Source: an uncultured Gammaproteobacteria bacterium | GTDB lineage: Bacteria > Pseudomonadota > Gammaproteobacteria > JAADHQ01 | Assembly: GCA_947258755.1 (NCBI GenBank) | Contig: CAMYJO010000016.1 | Location: 103,876-167,875 of the forward strand | DNA: 64,000 nt | Direction: 5' to 3' | Shown: positions 8,838-18,051 of the stretch, one piece after another | Layout: each line of letters opens with the position of its first letter | Numbering within the stretch: position 1 is the stretch's first letter | The notes under the pieces: model-generated | What the model saw: the letters and a program-made list of their open reading frames with translations, nothing else | Told to the model about the DNA's origin: nothing | Databases searched by the model: none | Program-made: the position numbers and the translations under genes

Positions 8838-9911
8838 ATGAATATCATTAATAACAAGTCTATTTTAAGCGTTGCCCTGATTGCATCAATGACGGCACCG
8901 GCAGGACTGGCGCAAGCTGCGATTAATCTGGACAAAGATGGCAATGTAAAATTGTATGGCGATTTTCGTCTGCGTGCTGAATATGATGATCGTACCACCT
9001 CGGCAGGTGTAAGCCAGGACCGTGACCGTTTCCGTTATCGCGCGCGCCTGGGTCTCAGTTATAAAGTGAATGATCAATGGTCAGGCGTGGCGAGGTTGGC
9101 AACCGGTACTAGCGCACTGAATTCGCCGCATATCTCGTTTGGAACGACTGACAGTTCCAGTAATGCAGACATCGGTTTCGACCAGGCCTATGTCGCTTAT
9201 AAACCGCTGTCGAACCTGACTTTTCATGCCGGCAAGACGCCACTAAACTACTGGCAGTCGAGCGAGATGTTCTGGGACAAGGACATTAACCCGGATGCAT
9301 TCGCCGTCGTATACCAAAATGGTCCGCTGACATTGAATGGTGCCTATGCGATGGTCACTGAAGATTCCTGGGGGGATGACACCGACGTGCTACTGTATCA
9401 GGCCGTCTATAAAGGCGAAATACAAGGCATGAAAGTGAAAGGAGCCATCGGTGGTGCGATGTTGGATGCGCCAGCAGGTACATTTCAGGCCGAGGACCAT
9501 TATATGATCAATGGTGAGTTGCGCACAGGTCCCTGGCGCTTTGGACTGGAATACCTGAAGAGTGACGCCAATGATCATGATACCGCTTATGTGCTCGAAG
9601 GACGCTACAAGGTCAATAACAAGGTAGGCCTGCGTTTATATTATTTCGATGTTGAGGCGCATGCGCCACTGGGTGATGGTACGTTTTCGCAGGATGACTT
9701 CCCCAATCCTGGTAGTACCGGCGTGTCAAACTTCGATGGTTTCCGCTTGCAGTTAGATTACAATATTGCCAAACGGGTCAATCTGGACCTGCGTTATTAT
9801 GACATGGAAAGGATTGTTGATACCGCGACACTGGGTGCCAGTGCCAGTGATGCGCGCTTCAATGACCGTGACCGTTATCGTATACAGGCGAACCTGAATA
9901 TTAAATTCTAA
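8838..9911 (+). CDS. Outer-membrane beta-barrel porin
   Basis: The 357-residue protein has a signal peptide (residues 1-28, ending AQAA) and then alternating amphipathic strands typical of a 16-stranded porin. The pattern of paired short strands is visible from LYGDFRLRAEYDDR onward, and the protein ends in a C-terminal phenylalanine (ANLNIKF), the usual outer-membrane insertion signal. It resembles the putative porin family seen beside multihaem cytochromes. AGAGGAAGG precedes the start. A strong terminator follows at 9934-9966. In context it may act as the sheath through which the 12-haem cytochrome passes electrons; a simple anion porin is the alternative. Confidence 0.8.
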   Translation: MNIINNKSILSVALIASMTAPAGLAQAAINLDKDGNVKLYGDFRLRAEYDDRTTSAGVSQDRDRFRYRARLGLSYKVNDQWSGVARLATGTSALNSPHISFGTTDSSSNADIGFDQAYVAYKPLSNLTFHAGKTPLNYWQSSEMFWDKDINPDAFAVVYQNGPLTLNGAYAMVTEDSWGDDTDVLLYQAVYKGEIQGMKVKGAIGGAMLDAPAGTFQAEDHYMINGELRTGPWRFGLEYLKSDANDHDTAYVLEGRYKVNNKVGLRLYYFDVEAHAPLGDGTFSQDDFPNPGSTGVSNFDGFRLQLDYNIAKRVNLDLRYYDMERIVDTATLGASASDARFNDRDRYRIQANLNIKF

Positions 9912-9933
9912 TAGTTATTTTTTGTAAATCAGG

Positions 9934-9966
9934 AAAGCCCTGTCCCTTTAATGGGCAGGGCTTTTT
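9934..9966 (+). terminator. Intrinsic terminator after the cytochrome-porin operon
   Basis: AAAGCCCTGTCCC (9934-9946) pairs with GGGCAGGGCTTT (9953-9964) with one bulged T, followed by a short T-run. It closes the operon that starts at 4989. Confidence 0.85.
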
Positions 9967-9989
9967 GTGTGGGGTTAATCGATAGATAG

Positions 9990-10334
9990 ATGCCATCGCC
10001 CAAATTGCCGTTGATTATGATAATGCTGTGTTCTGTTTCTGCTTGCGCTACTGTTAATAGCAAAAAGCAACAGGATGCCTGGTTTGCTCCTGATAAAGCG
10101 AAACACTTTGCTGTTTCTGCTGCGATTGGTGCCAGCGTCGGTGCAGGCCTGAAAAATAACGGTAGTAGTGATTGTGATGCGGCAACTGCAGGTATCAGCA
10201 TAAGTCTGGTAATCGGTGCCGGGAAAGAATACCACGATAAATATATCAGTAAGAAATATTGGAGCTGGAAAGATATGTTCTGGAATCTTGTAGGTGGAGC
10301 AGTCGGCAGTCACTTGGCCACTGGGTGTCACTAG
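9990..10334 (+). CDS. YfiM-like lipoprotein
   Basis: The 114-residue protein has a lipoprotein signal with the lipobox V16-S17-A18-C19. The mature part contains DKAKHFAVSAAIGAS and a glycine-rich amphipathic region, which match the YfiM / DUF2279 type of small envelope lipoproteins. The biochemical role of that family is not established. The ATG at 9990 has no strong ribosome-binding site. It lies just after the terminator of the porin operon and is probably transcribed separately. Confidence 0.65.
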   Translation: MPSPKLPLIMIMLCSVSACATVNSKKQQDAWFAPDKAKHFAVSAAIGASVGAGLKNNGSSDCDAATAGISISLVIGAGKEYHDKYISKKYWSWKDMFWNLVGGAVGSHLATGCH

Positions 10335-10585
10335 TTAAAAATTGACTATGTGTAAAAAAATCAGCTTCTGCAGAGTTTATTCCAAATATTTTCGAAAAAT
10401 TTACTTGCGCATTTTTTTATCTTAATTAATGAGTATGCAAATGCATTATTAATCGTGCAAGATGCAAGGTGGGGTGAATAGGCAATCAGTATTTATGAAA
10501 TTAATTTCATGATTATCATGTAATTACAAATATGGCATCAATTATGCTCCTGTTTGGATCACAACATCCAAAAAGGAGAGGTGAC

Positions 10586-11286
10586 ATGAAAACAATAATC
10601 AAGTTATCTGCCATATTGATGGTAGTGCATTTATTTGTACCTTCGGCCAACGCTAATTTACCAAAAAATATAATTGATGCTTTTCCATCGGCAACTATTA
10701 GCATAAGCCGCATCGTGCTTAAGGCCCCGGATATTGCTGAAAATGGTGCGGTCGTGAATGTCATCATTCAGAAAGTATTACTACAAGATAAAAAGTTAAC
10801 TGTACGGGAGATTTGGTTATTCGACCACAATCGAAAAACGCCTATCTCGCATTATAAGTTAGCGGAAAATACATTGGCCGACGGCCTGGCAACACGTTAC
10901 AAATTGGCGGGTACGAGTGTAATCTATGCCGTTGCCTTGCTCAGTGACGGCAGCATGGTTAGTGGTGCAAAGAAGGTCCATCGGTGGTTGTGGTGGCGGT
11001 GGTTCGTATACGGGCCGAAATTATAATTCGCCTGGGTATAATCCGCCCTTATCCAGGGCAAATAATTCATACGTTAATGTAGGATATTTATCTAATATTG
11101 AGAATTATGCCCACCTGATTAGTAGCGGTAGCCGCTTTCGGACAATTGCTACGCAGCAGCCCCTATATCAATACTATGAGCTATGATCAGGTTTATAATC
11201 TGGCCAGTAAGGCGCAAGGCAGCGACGAGCGAGGCTATCGTAGAGAGTTTCTCGAATTGGTATCTGCGGCAGGCTCATTAAAATAA
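10586..11286 (+). pseudogene. SoxY-like sulfur-carrier protein gene with two apparent frameshifts
   Basis: The first frame (10586 to about 10978) encodes a signal peptide (residues 1-24, ending ANA) and an Ig-like domain. Its APDIAENGAVV stretch matches the SoxY domain that carries thiosulfate-derived sulfur in the periplasm. SoxY ends in a GGCGG arm whose cysteine binds the sulfur. Here GGCGG (Cys codon 10989-10991) sits at the right place but in the +1 frame. That frame then runs about 58 codons. A second +1 shift at the CCCC run 11160-11163 joins it to a tail ending at TAA 11284-11286. The tail resembles the end of YfbK-type VWA proteins (DUF3520). Removing one C at each site gives one open frame of about 233 codons. 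It could be a pseudogene, a sequencing error or a recoded gene. AAAGGAGAGGTGAC precedes the ATG. Confidence 0.7.
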
Positions 11287-11292
11287 TCAAGT

Positions 11293-12012
11293 ATGATGGG
11301 GGTGGTTGTGAATAATATAGCTAGATACATTACTCGCTGGCTGTTGCTGGTGCTGTTACTTGGCGTCCATGTCACGGTCATTGCCGCGCCGGGGGAGTCA
11401 ATGACAGCTGAGGAGCTTGAAGAGTGGTTTAATTCTGATGAAGAGGTTGTTGATCCGCTCAAGCTAATCAATGAAGGTGAGTTGGCATTCTTAAAGCAGG
11501 AGCCGCAACGCAAGCCACATGAAGCGCAACACGTTATTACCCTGTTGCCCGGCAGTCAGGACGATGGCTGGGTAAGGTTGGAGCAATGTCATGATAACCT
11601 AGATGTGATGCCAGCGGCGCAGGTGGTGTTCATCAATAAACGTGTGCGTAAACTAAAAGTCATTTCCAGTAACAATATCGAAAAGTCTTGGGTTGAAAAT
11701 GATACGGTGCAAATGAAAAAAATAGGACGGGGTGCTCGTTTATGTCTTAGTTTGGAGACGAGGGCATTGTGGAAAAATAAAGATGGTAGCTATTCTCTGC
11801 GAACCGGGCCATACCAACGTAAATTCCTCGATGGCTATTTCCCAATGAGGCTGGTGTTGGATATTCATTATGCTGAGGCCAACATGAGCTATAGGTCGAT
11901 CGTGCCTGAAGTGCAGCCCGGTTTATCAATTGTCGTTAAAGGCAGTTCGATGAATATTAAGGCATTGTTTGAGGGCATGCTTTATCTTAATGTAAGATTC
12001 ACAGAGAAGTAG
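11293..12012 (+). CDS. Exported protein of unknown function
   Basis: I do not recognise this 239-residue protein. It has a signal peptide (hydrophobic region about residues 16-30, with cleavage after VIAA) and a soluble mature part of about 200 residues. The C-terminal half is rich in beta-strand-like segments, for example MRLVLDIHYAEANM. The listed start is ATG 11293; a GTG at 11308 has a better ribosome-binding site (GGGGGTGG) and gives a cleaner signal peptide. It starts 7 bases after the repaired end of the SoxY-like gene, so the two probably share a transcript. Confidence 0.6.
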   Translation: MMGVVVNNIARYITRWLLLVLLLGVHVTVIAAPGESMTAEELEEWFNSDEEVVDPLKLINEGELAFLKQEPQRKPHEAQHVITLLPGSQDDGWVRLEQCHDNLDVMPAAQVVFINKRVRKLKVISSNNIEKSWVENDTVQMKKIGRGARLCLSLETRALWKNKDGSYSLRTGPYQRKFLDGYFPMRLVLDIHYAEANMSYRSIVPEVQPGLSIVVKGSSMNIKALFEGMLYLNVRFTEK

Positions 12013-12484
12013 TGAGCTAATGTGTAAATAGGTCAGGCCTATTATTAGATAGAGTAAAAATGACATCGAAAACAATAAGTGGGCCGTTAGGGCCGTTTAT
12101 TGTTGGTATTAAAAGTTAGTTTAAGCTAAGACTATTGCTTGCTTATCTTGCTGGCCCAGCGATGCATATGTATATGCTAAAAGATGTTTACAGTGAATAT
12201 TTTAACGTTTCTTAATAAACAATATGGGTGTCTAAGTGCTTGTGGGTAACAAAGGGGCCTGTACAAATCAGCAGCAAACAGCAGGCTTGTTGCGCTGATA
12301 GGTGCTATGTGCAATTAGCGTAAAAAACGGATTATAGGTGTCGTCTGTTGCCAGTGCGTACTGTCTGGGCGCAAATGGCTGGTGATAGTGCCTGAAGATA
12401 CTTGGCCGCGAGAATAATCGAGTATTTGTACGGCCAGGCTTAATCAGATAACAATATATTGATGTATCTAGATGGTGAAGACTA
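12013..12484. other. Intergenic region between convergent genes
   Basis: This stretch of about 470 bases holds no credible gene. It contains a hairpin at 12072-12103, in which ACAATAA pairs with TTATTGT around a GC-rich centre. The hairpin could terminate transcription from both sides between the exported protein gene and ccmI. Nothing else stands out. Confidence 0.5.
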
Positions 12485-13741
12485 TCATGGAACCTGGCTT
12501 TGAATCTCAAGATTCAATTCAGCCTTACCCTTAACGTCAACCTCAGGCTGGTTACTAATCAGGTCACCACTCTGTGTCATCGCATTGCCCGATTTTGAAA
12601 CCCGCGCACTGACGACTACCTGGTCAAAATTAGATAGTTTCATTTGCGCCATCATCGCCATGCTGTCATCCAATGTAAATTCAAATGGTAGATCCTTGAC
12701 CTGTTTGCGTACGATCGCTAGTGGCATGCGTGGACCGCTGAGTGCACGCGCATAGACGAATACTGTATCTTCCGGACTGACTTTGTCCTTCATGCTGTCG
12801 GCCAGTGCGACGCGGCCGGTTATGCTGGCCTTGGTGTCTGACGCAACTGCTGATTTCGGTGTTGGTTCAGGCTCAGTTGGTTCTATACCCAGGCGTTTCT
12901 GCGCATCGGCAATACTGCCTCGGATCATCTCGGCGTCTTTGGAATCGACAGGTAATTCCTGTTGCAGGGTCTGCCAAAATCGGATGGCCTTGTCATATTG
13001 TTGTTGCTGGAAATGATAGGTGCCGGCCAGCCACAAGGCCTTGGGGTGTTTGGGTTCGATGGCCAGTGCGCGTTTGGCATATTCATAAGGCTTGCCTTCA
13101 AGGCTACCATTCTGGTTGACCGCCACAACGTCGGCATAATTGGCCCAGATATTGGCATCATTAGTGGCCAGTTGTGTCAGTTTTTGTAAGGCCTGTTCGG
13201 CCTTCTCAAATTGTTGCGTGTGCATATAGGCGCGTGATAGCAGGTACCAGCCTTTGGCATCTTCAGGTTCTTCCTGCAAGCGTTTTTCTAATTTGATAAT
13301 CATTTCGCTAACACTGGGTGCATCGCCTGTGGTCTGTGCGCCTTCGTGAGGACTGCCGGCCAGGCGAGTGGCGGACGGCATATCAATTGTCTGTGGGCTG
13401 CCCAGGGTCAGGTATAGGGGGATGGCCAGCGCTGGGACCGTAAACAGTATGATGATCAGGCTGGCGCGGCTGCGAGTGCTATCAATTTTTTGCTGTGCTT
13501 GTTCAGGGATATCGAAAATCAGTTGTTTTTCAAGGTCCTGTTGAGCATCCTGGTATTCCTGTTGCTCGATTTGTCCTTCAGCAAGATCGTTGTCGAGTTC
13601 GGCCATGCGTTGCTTATAGATGTCGAGGTTGACCTGTTTACGTTCAACCTGATTATCATGTTGCTTACTTACTAGCGGACGCACAAGCAGAATAATGGCG
13701 AACAGCAACATCAGTGCCGCGATGATAGAGAAACTAATCAT
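12485..13741 (-). CDS. ccmI: Cytochrome c maturation protein CcmI
   Basis: CcmI presents apocytochrome c to the haem ligation complex. The 418-residue protein has two N-terminal membrane helices (about residues 1-22 and 93-113) separated by a charged cytoplasmic loop rich in glutamine and glutamate. A periplasmic TPR domain follows (about 140-290), then a beta-rich C-terminal domain seen in the longer CcmI forms. It overlaps ccmH by 8 bases and is the last gene of the nine-gene ccm operon. Confidence 0.9.
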   Translation of the reverse strand: MISFSIIAALMLLFAIILLVRPLVSKQHDNQVERKQVNLDIYKQRMAELDNDLAEGQIEQQEYQDAQQDLEKQLIFDIPEQAQQKIDSTRSRASLIIILFTVPALAIPLYLTLGSPQTIDMPSATRLAGSPHEGAQTTGDAPSVSEMIIKLEKRLQEEPEDAKGWYLLSRAYMHTQQFEKAEQALQKLTQLATNDANIWANYADVVAVNQNGSLEGKPYEYAKRALAIEPKHPKALWLAGTYHFQQQQYDKAIRFWQTLQQELPVDSKDAEMIRGSIADAQKRLGIEPTEPEPTPKSAVASDTKASITGRVALADSMKDKVSPEDTVFVYARALSGPRMPLAIVRKQVKDLPFEFTLDDSMAMMAQMKLSNFDQVVVSARVSKSGNAMTQSGDLISNQPEVDVKGKAELNLEIQSQVP

Positions 13742-14213
13742 GGGTGTTTTCCTTGTGCTCTTCTTGCAGCATGGCTTTAATACGTTGGTGCTCGTGCTCG
13801 TCTATTTCGACTGTTGGGCTCTGTGTGCGTTTGCGAATATAGATAACCAGGAATATGATGCCGAGCCCCAGCATGATAAATGGTCCCGCGTATAACGGGT
13901 AGGTACTCTTTTTTACGGGTGGCCGGTAGAGGACGAAGTCGGTAAAGCGTTCGGACATGAAGTCCTTGACCTGCTGCTCATTTTTACCTTCCTGTACCAT
14001 CTTGTAGACCTTGTCGCGCAGATCTTTGGCGAGACTGGCATTGGAGTCTGCGATGGTCTGGTTTTGACAAACGGTGCATCGTAGTTCGTTGATCAGATAG
14101 TCGAAACGTTTTTGTTTTTCCGGGTCATCGAACTGATAGGTATTGAAGGCTGCCTGTGCATTGAAGGCAAACAGCGACAGCAGTAAAGTCCAGATGAGGG
14201 GCAAAGTTTTCAT
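13734..14213 (-). CDS. ccmH: Cytochrome c maturation protein CcmH
   Basis: CcmH is a thiol-disulfide protein that acts on apocytochrome CxxCH cysteines before haem attachment. The 159-residue sequence has a signal peptide, the signature LRCTVCQNQ with active-site cysteines C46 and C49, and one C-terminal membrane helix (about residues 104-124). It is the short CcmH form, with CcmI encoded as a separate protein. Its start overlaps the stop of ccmG by 4 bases. Confidence 0.93.
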   Translation of the reverse strand: MKTLPLIWTLLLSLFAFNAQAAFNTYQFDDPEKQKRFDYLINELRCTVCQNQTIADSNASLAKDLRDKVYKMVQEGKNEQQVKDFMSERFTDFVLYRPPVKKSTYPLYAGPFIMLGLGIIFLVIYIRKRTQSPTVEIDEHEHQRIKAMLQEEHKENTHD

Positions 14214-14743
14214 GATTCCTGCTCCAGTTTGCGTATCATTGGCAGTATTTCATCGTTGATTACATCGCTTGTCACCGGGCCAATTTGTTTGTAGCGGATA
14301 ATACCTTTTTTATCGACCAGGAAGGTCTCGGGAACGCCGTAGACGCCCCAGTCGATGCCAACGGTGCCGGATAGGTCAAAGGCGCTGTTAATGTATGGAT
14401 TGCCGAAGGCCTGCAACCAGCGAATGGCATCATTTCGTTGGTCTTTGTAATTGAGACCAATGATCGGGGTCTGATGTTGTTTGGCAAACTCGACCAGTAA
14501 GGGATGCTCCTCACGACAGGCGACACACCAGGAGGCCCAGACATTAAACAGCGTTACTTTGCCGAGGAAGTCCTCGTGACTGACCCGTTGTTGCGGCTGC
14601 AACACGGCCGGTAAATTAAATGCCGGCGCCGGCTTGCCGATCAATGGTGATGGAATTTTCTTTGGGTCCCGAGTCAATCCAATGGCCAGCAGGATAACCA
14701 GGGCTATAAATGTCGCCAGGGGTATCAGTGCACGTAGTTTCAT
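14210..14743 (-). CDS. ccmG: Thiol:disulfide interchange protein CcmG (DsbE)
   Basis: CcmG is a membrane-anchored thioredoxin-like protein that keeps apocytochrome cysteines reduced in the periplasm. The 177-residue protein has one N-terminal helix (residues 5-22) and a thioredoxin fold with the active site W72-C73-V-A-C76. The GVYGVPETFLVD loop supplies the conserved cis-proline, typical of the DsbE family. It overlaps both neighbours (ccmF and ccmH) by 4 bases. Confidence 0.93.
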   Translation of the reverse strand: MKLRALIPLATFIALVILLAIGLTRDPKKIPSPLIGKPAPAFNLPAVLQPQQRVSHEDFLGKVTLFNVWASWCVACREEHPLLVEFAKQHQTPIIGLNYKDQRNDAIRWLQAFGNPYINSAFDLSGTVGIDWGVYGVPETFLVDKKGIIRYKQIGPVTSDVINDEILPMIRKLEQES

Positions 14744-16701
14744 GCCGATTGCTCCGCCCTATTCTGTTTGTTGTTACGCTTCAGGCGATAGCGTTTGTCA
14801 CTCAGTGCGAGCACGCCGCCGATAGCCATGATCAGCGAGCCAAGCCATATCCAGCGAATCAGGGGTTTGTACTGCATGCGCACACTCCATTCACCATTTC
14901 CGAGCGGTTCACCGAGGGCGACAAACAGATCGCGCATCAGGCCAGCATCGATTGCGGCCTCGGTCATCGGACTACGCTGCACGAGGTACAGGCGCTTTTG
15001 CGGCTTCAGTTCGGTATAGGGCTGATCATTACGGCTGACACTAATATCGCCTTCCTGGGCGCGGTAGTTAGGGCCGTTGACATCTTTGACGCCGTTGAAG
15101 CGGAAGTCGTAACCGCCCAGGTTCAGGCTGTCACCGGGTTTCATGCGAATATCTTTTTCAATACTGTAACTGCTGGTGAAGGTCACACCCAATGCGAATA
15201 CGGCCACGCCGATATGGGCGAGGAACATACCATAGAAGCTACGTGGTACCCGTACTAATGCTACCAATTTGTTGGGCTTGTTTTGCACGTGTTTATACAA
15301 ATTCAGGAAAGCGCTGCTGACCATCCAGGAAAATAGTGCAATCATCATTGCCACCGGCCATGAGATGTCACCGAGAATGTAGTAAGCGCTAATGCCAACC
15401 ACTATAGACAGGACGAAAATGATCTTCAGGTCATTGGCCAGGCGTGACAGTTTGTGTTGTTTCCAGCGCGCCATTGGGCCGATCGCAGACAGGAACAGGA
15501 TCGGTAACATTAACGGAACAAACACGGTCTGGAAATAAGGTGGGCCGACCGATAACTTTTCGTTTAAGAAGGCATCGATGGCCAGCGGGTATAAGGTGCC
15601 AAACAATACCGTTGCGCATGCGACCACAAAAATGACATTGTTGATCAACAGCAATGTTTCACGCGATAACAGGCTGAACTTGCCGACACTGTGGATGCTG
15701 CCGGCACGCAGCGCATACAATAACAGTGAACCGCCGACGACGATACCGAGAAAGATCAGGATGAATACGCCACGGGCCGGGTCGGTGGCGAAGGCGTGTA
15801 CGGAGGTCAATACCCCGGAGCGCACCAGGAAGGTACCGAGCAGGCTCAGTGAAAAGGCCAGTATCGCCAACATCACGGTCCAGCTTTTAAACGCACCGCG
15901 TTTTTCCGTGACCGCCAGTGAATGAATCAGGGCCGTGCCGACCAACCAGGGCATGAACGACGCATTTTCGACCGGATCCCAGAACCACCAGCCACCCCAG
16001 CCGAGTTCATAATAGGCCCACCAGCTGCCAAGGGCGATACCAACAGTCAGGAAGGCCCAGGCCATCGTCGTCCACGGTCTGGACCAGCGCGCCCAGGCGC
16101 TATCCAACTGGCCACCAAGCAATGCCGCAATCGCAAATGCAAACGCAACTGAGAAACCGACATAACCCATGTACAGCATGGGTGGATGGATGATCAGGCC
16201 AAAGTCCTGCAATAACGGATTCAGGTCGCGGCCTTCAGCCGCTGCCGGGATCAGGCGTTCGAACGGATTCGACGTTAGCAGCGTGAACAGCAGGAAGCCG
16301 ATGCTGACCAGTCCCATGACGCCGAGTACGCGCGCGAGCATGGCCTGCGGTAGATGGCGGCTGAAGATAGTGACGGCCAGTGTCCAGGTGCCGAGAATCA
16401 GCACCCATAACAATAGTGAACCTTCATGTGAACCCCACACGGCCGAGATGCGGTATTGCAGCGGAAGTAATGAGTTGGAATTGTGTGCAACATAGGCGAC
16501 CGAGAAATCATTGACAATAAATGCGTAGGTCAGGCACAGATACGAGATCAGCAGGAACAGAAACTGACCGCGCGCGGCTGGCCGGGCCATGGCCATCCAG
16601 CGGGTCTTGCCCGATGCTGCACCGGCGATCGGAAAAAAGGCCTGGAAGATGGCCATGCACAGCGCCAGGATAAGGGCAAATTGACCGAGTTCAGCTACCA
16701 T
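14740..16701 (-). CDS. ccmF: Haem lyase subunit CcmF
   Basis: CcmF is the large integral-membrane subunit that attaches haem from holo-CcmE to apocytochrome c. The 653-residue protein has many membrane helices. The tryptophan-rich WWD motif lies at residues 227-243 and includes LGWGGWWFWDPVEN. A WGSHEGSLLLW motif is at 89-99 and a conserved His is in the segment IIHPPM (about 172). Length and motifs match full-length proteobacterial CcmF. It overlaps ccmE by 1 base and ccmG by 4 bases. Confidence 0.95.
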   Translation of the reverse strand: MVAELGQFALILALCMAIFQAFFPIAGAASGKTRWMAMARPAARGQFLFLLISYLCLTYAFIVNDFSVAYVAHNSNSLLPLQYRISAVWGSHEGSLLLWVLILGTWTLAVTIFSRHLPQAMLARVLGVMGLVSIGFLLFTLLTSNPFERLIPAAAEGRDLNPLLQDFGLIIHPPMLYMGYVGFSVAFAFAIAALLGGQLDSAWARWSRPWTTMAWAFLTVGIALGSWWAYYELGWGGWWFWDPVENASFMPWLVGTALIHSLAVTEKRGAFKSWTVMLAILAFSLSLLGTFLVRSGVLTSVHAFATDPARGVFILIFLGIVVGGSLLLYALRAGSIHSVGKFSLLSRETLLLINNVIFVVACATVLFGTLYPLAIDAFLNEKLSVGPPYFQTVFVPLMLPILFLSAIGPMARWKQHKLSRLANDLKIIFVLSIVVGISAYYILGDISWPVAMMIALFSWMVSSAFLNLYKHVQNKPNKLVALVRVPRSFYGMFLAHIGVAVFALGVTFTSSYSIEKDIRMKPGDSLNLGGYDFRFNGVKDVNGPNYRAQEGDISVSRNDQPYTELKPQKRLYLVQRSPMTEAAIDAGLMRDLFVALGEPLGNGEWSVRMQYKPLIRWIWLGSLIMAIGGVLALSDKRYRLKRNNKQNRAEQSA

Positions 16702-17147
16702 CAGTATTTAGCCTTTTCTGTCTTGTCGACACCTTTCGGCTTCATTGCTGCAGCCACTTCCGGCGGCATGTAGTTTTCATCATGTTTGGCCAGTACTTCG
16801 TCGGCGATGAATACGCCATCTGCAGCCAGCTTGCCCTGGGCGACGATGCCCTGTCCTTCACGGAACAGGTCCGGCAGGATGCCCGTGTAGGCGATAGTGA
16901 CTTCTTTGGCATTATCATGCACAACAAAACGTACGGTCAGGCCGTCGCGGTTGACACTGTTGTCCTTGACCATGCCGCCAACGCGGAATGAACGGTTCAG
17001 CGGTGCCTCACCGGCTGCAACCTGGCTCGGTGAAAAGAAAAACATCAGGTTTTTATTAAAGGCAGTCAGCGCCAGGGCAGCGGCAGCTCCCACACCGAGC
17101 ACGATCAGTGCTACCATCATCAATCTGCGTTTACGCGTAGGGGTCAT
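16701..17147 (-). CDS. ccmE: Haem chaperone CcmE
   Basis: CcmE binds haem covalently in the periplasm and hands it to CcmF. The 148-residue protein has one N-terminal membrane anchor (about residues 10-30), an OB-fold domain and the haem-binding motif H122-D-E-N-Y126 near the C-terminus, the normal HxxxY form. Its start overlaps the end of ccmD by 4 bases. Confidence 0.95.
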   Translation of the reverse strand: MTPTRKRRLMMVALIVLGVGAAAALALTAFNKNLMFFFSPSQVAAGEAPLNRSFRVGGMVKDNSVNRDGLTVRFVVHDNAKEVTIAYTGILPDLFREGQGIVAQGKLAADGVFIADEVLAKHDENYMPPEVAAAMKPKGVDKTEKAKY

Positions 17148-17311
17148 GTGCGTTGTCCTCGTCTTTTCTTTCTACCAAGTTGTTTCAATAATTGTTTTTT
17201 GCGTTTCATTGGGCCATTGACCAAGGCCAGCATGACGACGATGGCGAGGCCAAACGATAGCCAGACATACAGGTAGTAGCCATCCATATCCAAAAAATCT
17301 AACAGTGTCAT
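17144..17311 (-). CDS. ccmD: Small membrane protein CcmD
   Basis: CcmD is a short membrane protein that helps release haem-loaded CcmE from the CcmABC complex. The start at 17311 gives 55 residues and forms an ATGA overlap with the stop of ccmC; an upstream start would add an unlikely nine-residue leader. One membrane helix (about residues 13-32) is followed by a strongly basic tail ([17 protein letters not shown]), which matches the family. Confidence 0.88.
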   Translation of the reverse strand: MTLLDFLDMDGYYLYVWLSFGLAIVVMLALVNGPMKRKKQLLKQLGRKKRRGQRT

Positions 17312-18048
17312 AGGCGCTCTCTCTCTTCCTGTACCCACTTTGTGTGAGACTCTCTTTCCAGAATTTCGTTCCGACTGCGCATCAGTAAAACCGTCGCAAA
17401 ATAAAACTTGAAGGCCGTTGCCATAATCATCAGTGGGATCAGCATGCTTTTATCCATGGCCTGCTTGTCTTGCATGACCTGTACTGTCGGCCCCTGATGT
17501 AGCGTGAACCACCATTCTACCGAATAATGAATAATCGGAATGTTAACCACACCCACAATCGCCAGGATCGCGGTTGCGCGTGCAGCGGTGCGTTTATCTT
17601 CAAATGCGGATTGCAGCGCCATATAACCGAGATACAGGAATAACAGCACCAGTTCTGATGTTAAACGCGCATCCCATTCCCACCAGGTGCCCCACATCGG
17701 TTTGCCCCAAAGTGAGCCGGTCGCCAGAGCCAGGAAGGTGAAGGCAGCGCCGATCGGTGCGCAACTATTGGCGACAACCTCGGAGGCCTTGGTTTTCCAG
17801 ATTAATGATGCAGCCGCCGATACGGCCATGACCATATAGACAAACAACGACATCCACGCCGCTGGTACATGAACAAAGATAATGCGATAGCTGTCCTTCT
17901 GTTGATAGTCGGCTGGCGCCTCAACCAGTCCCCAGTACAGACCGACTAGCATCAGGATCAATGTCGGCCATGCGAACCAGGGTAATAATTTTCCGCAGAA
18001 GAAATAAAAATTCCTTAATGAGGCCAGTTTGGTGATTGTTTGTAACAT
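17308..18048 (-). CDS. ccmC: Haem exporter membrane protein CcmC
   Basis: CcmC delivers haem to CcmE. The 246-residue protein has six predicted membrane helices, the WWD motif WGTWWEWD (residues 119-126), and the two flanking periplasmic histidines H60 and H174 that ligate haem in the family. It lies 3 bases after ccmB and overlaps ccmD. Confidence 0.95.
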   Translation of the reverse strand: MLQTITKLASLRNFYFFCGKLLPWFAWPTLILMLVGLYWGLVEAPADYQQKDSYRIIFVHVPAAWMSLFVYMVMAVSAAASLIWKTKASEVVANSCAPIGAAFTFLALATGSLWGKPMWGTWWEWDARLTSELVLLFLYLGYMALQSAFEDKRTAARATAILAIVGVVNIPIIHYSVEWWFTLHQGPTVQVMQDKQAMDKSMLIPLMIMATAFKFYFATVLLMRSRNEILERESHTKWVQEERERL

Positions 18049-18051
18049 GTC

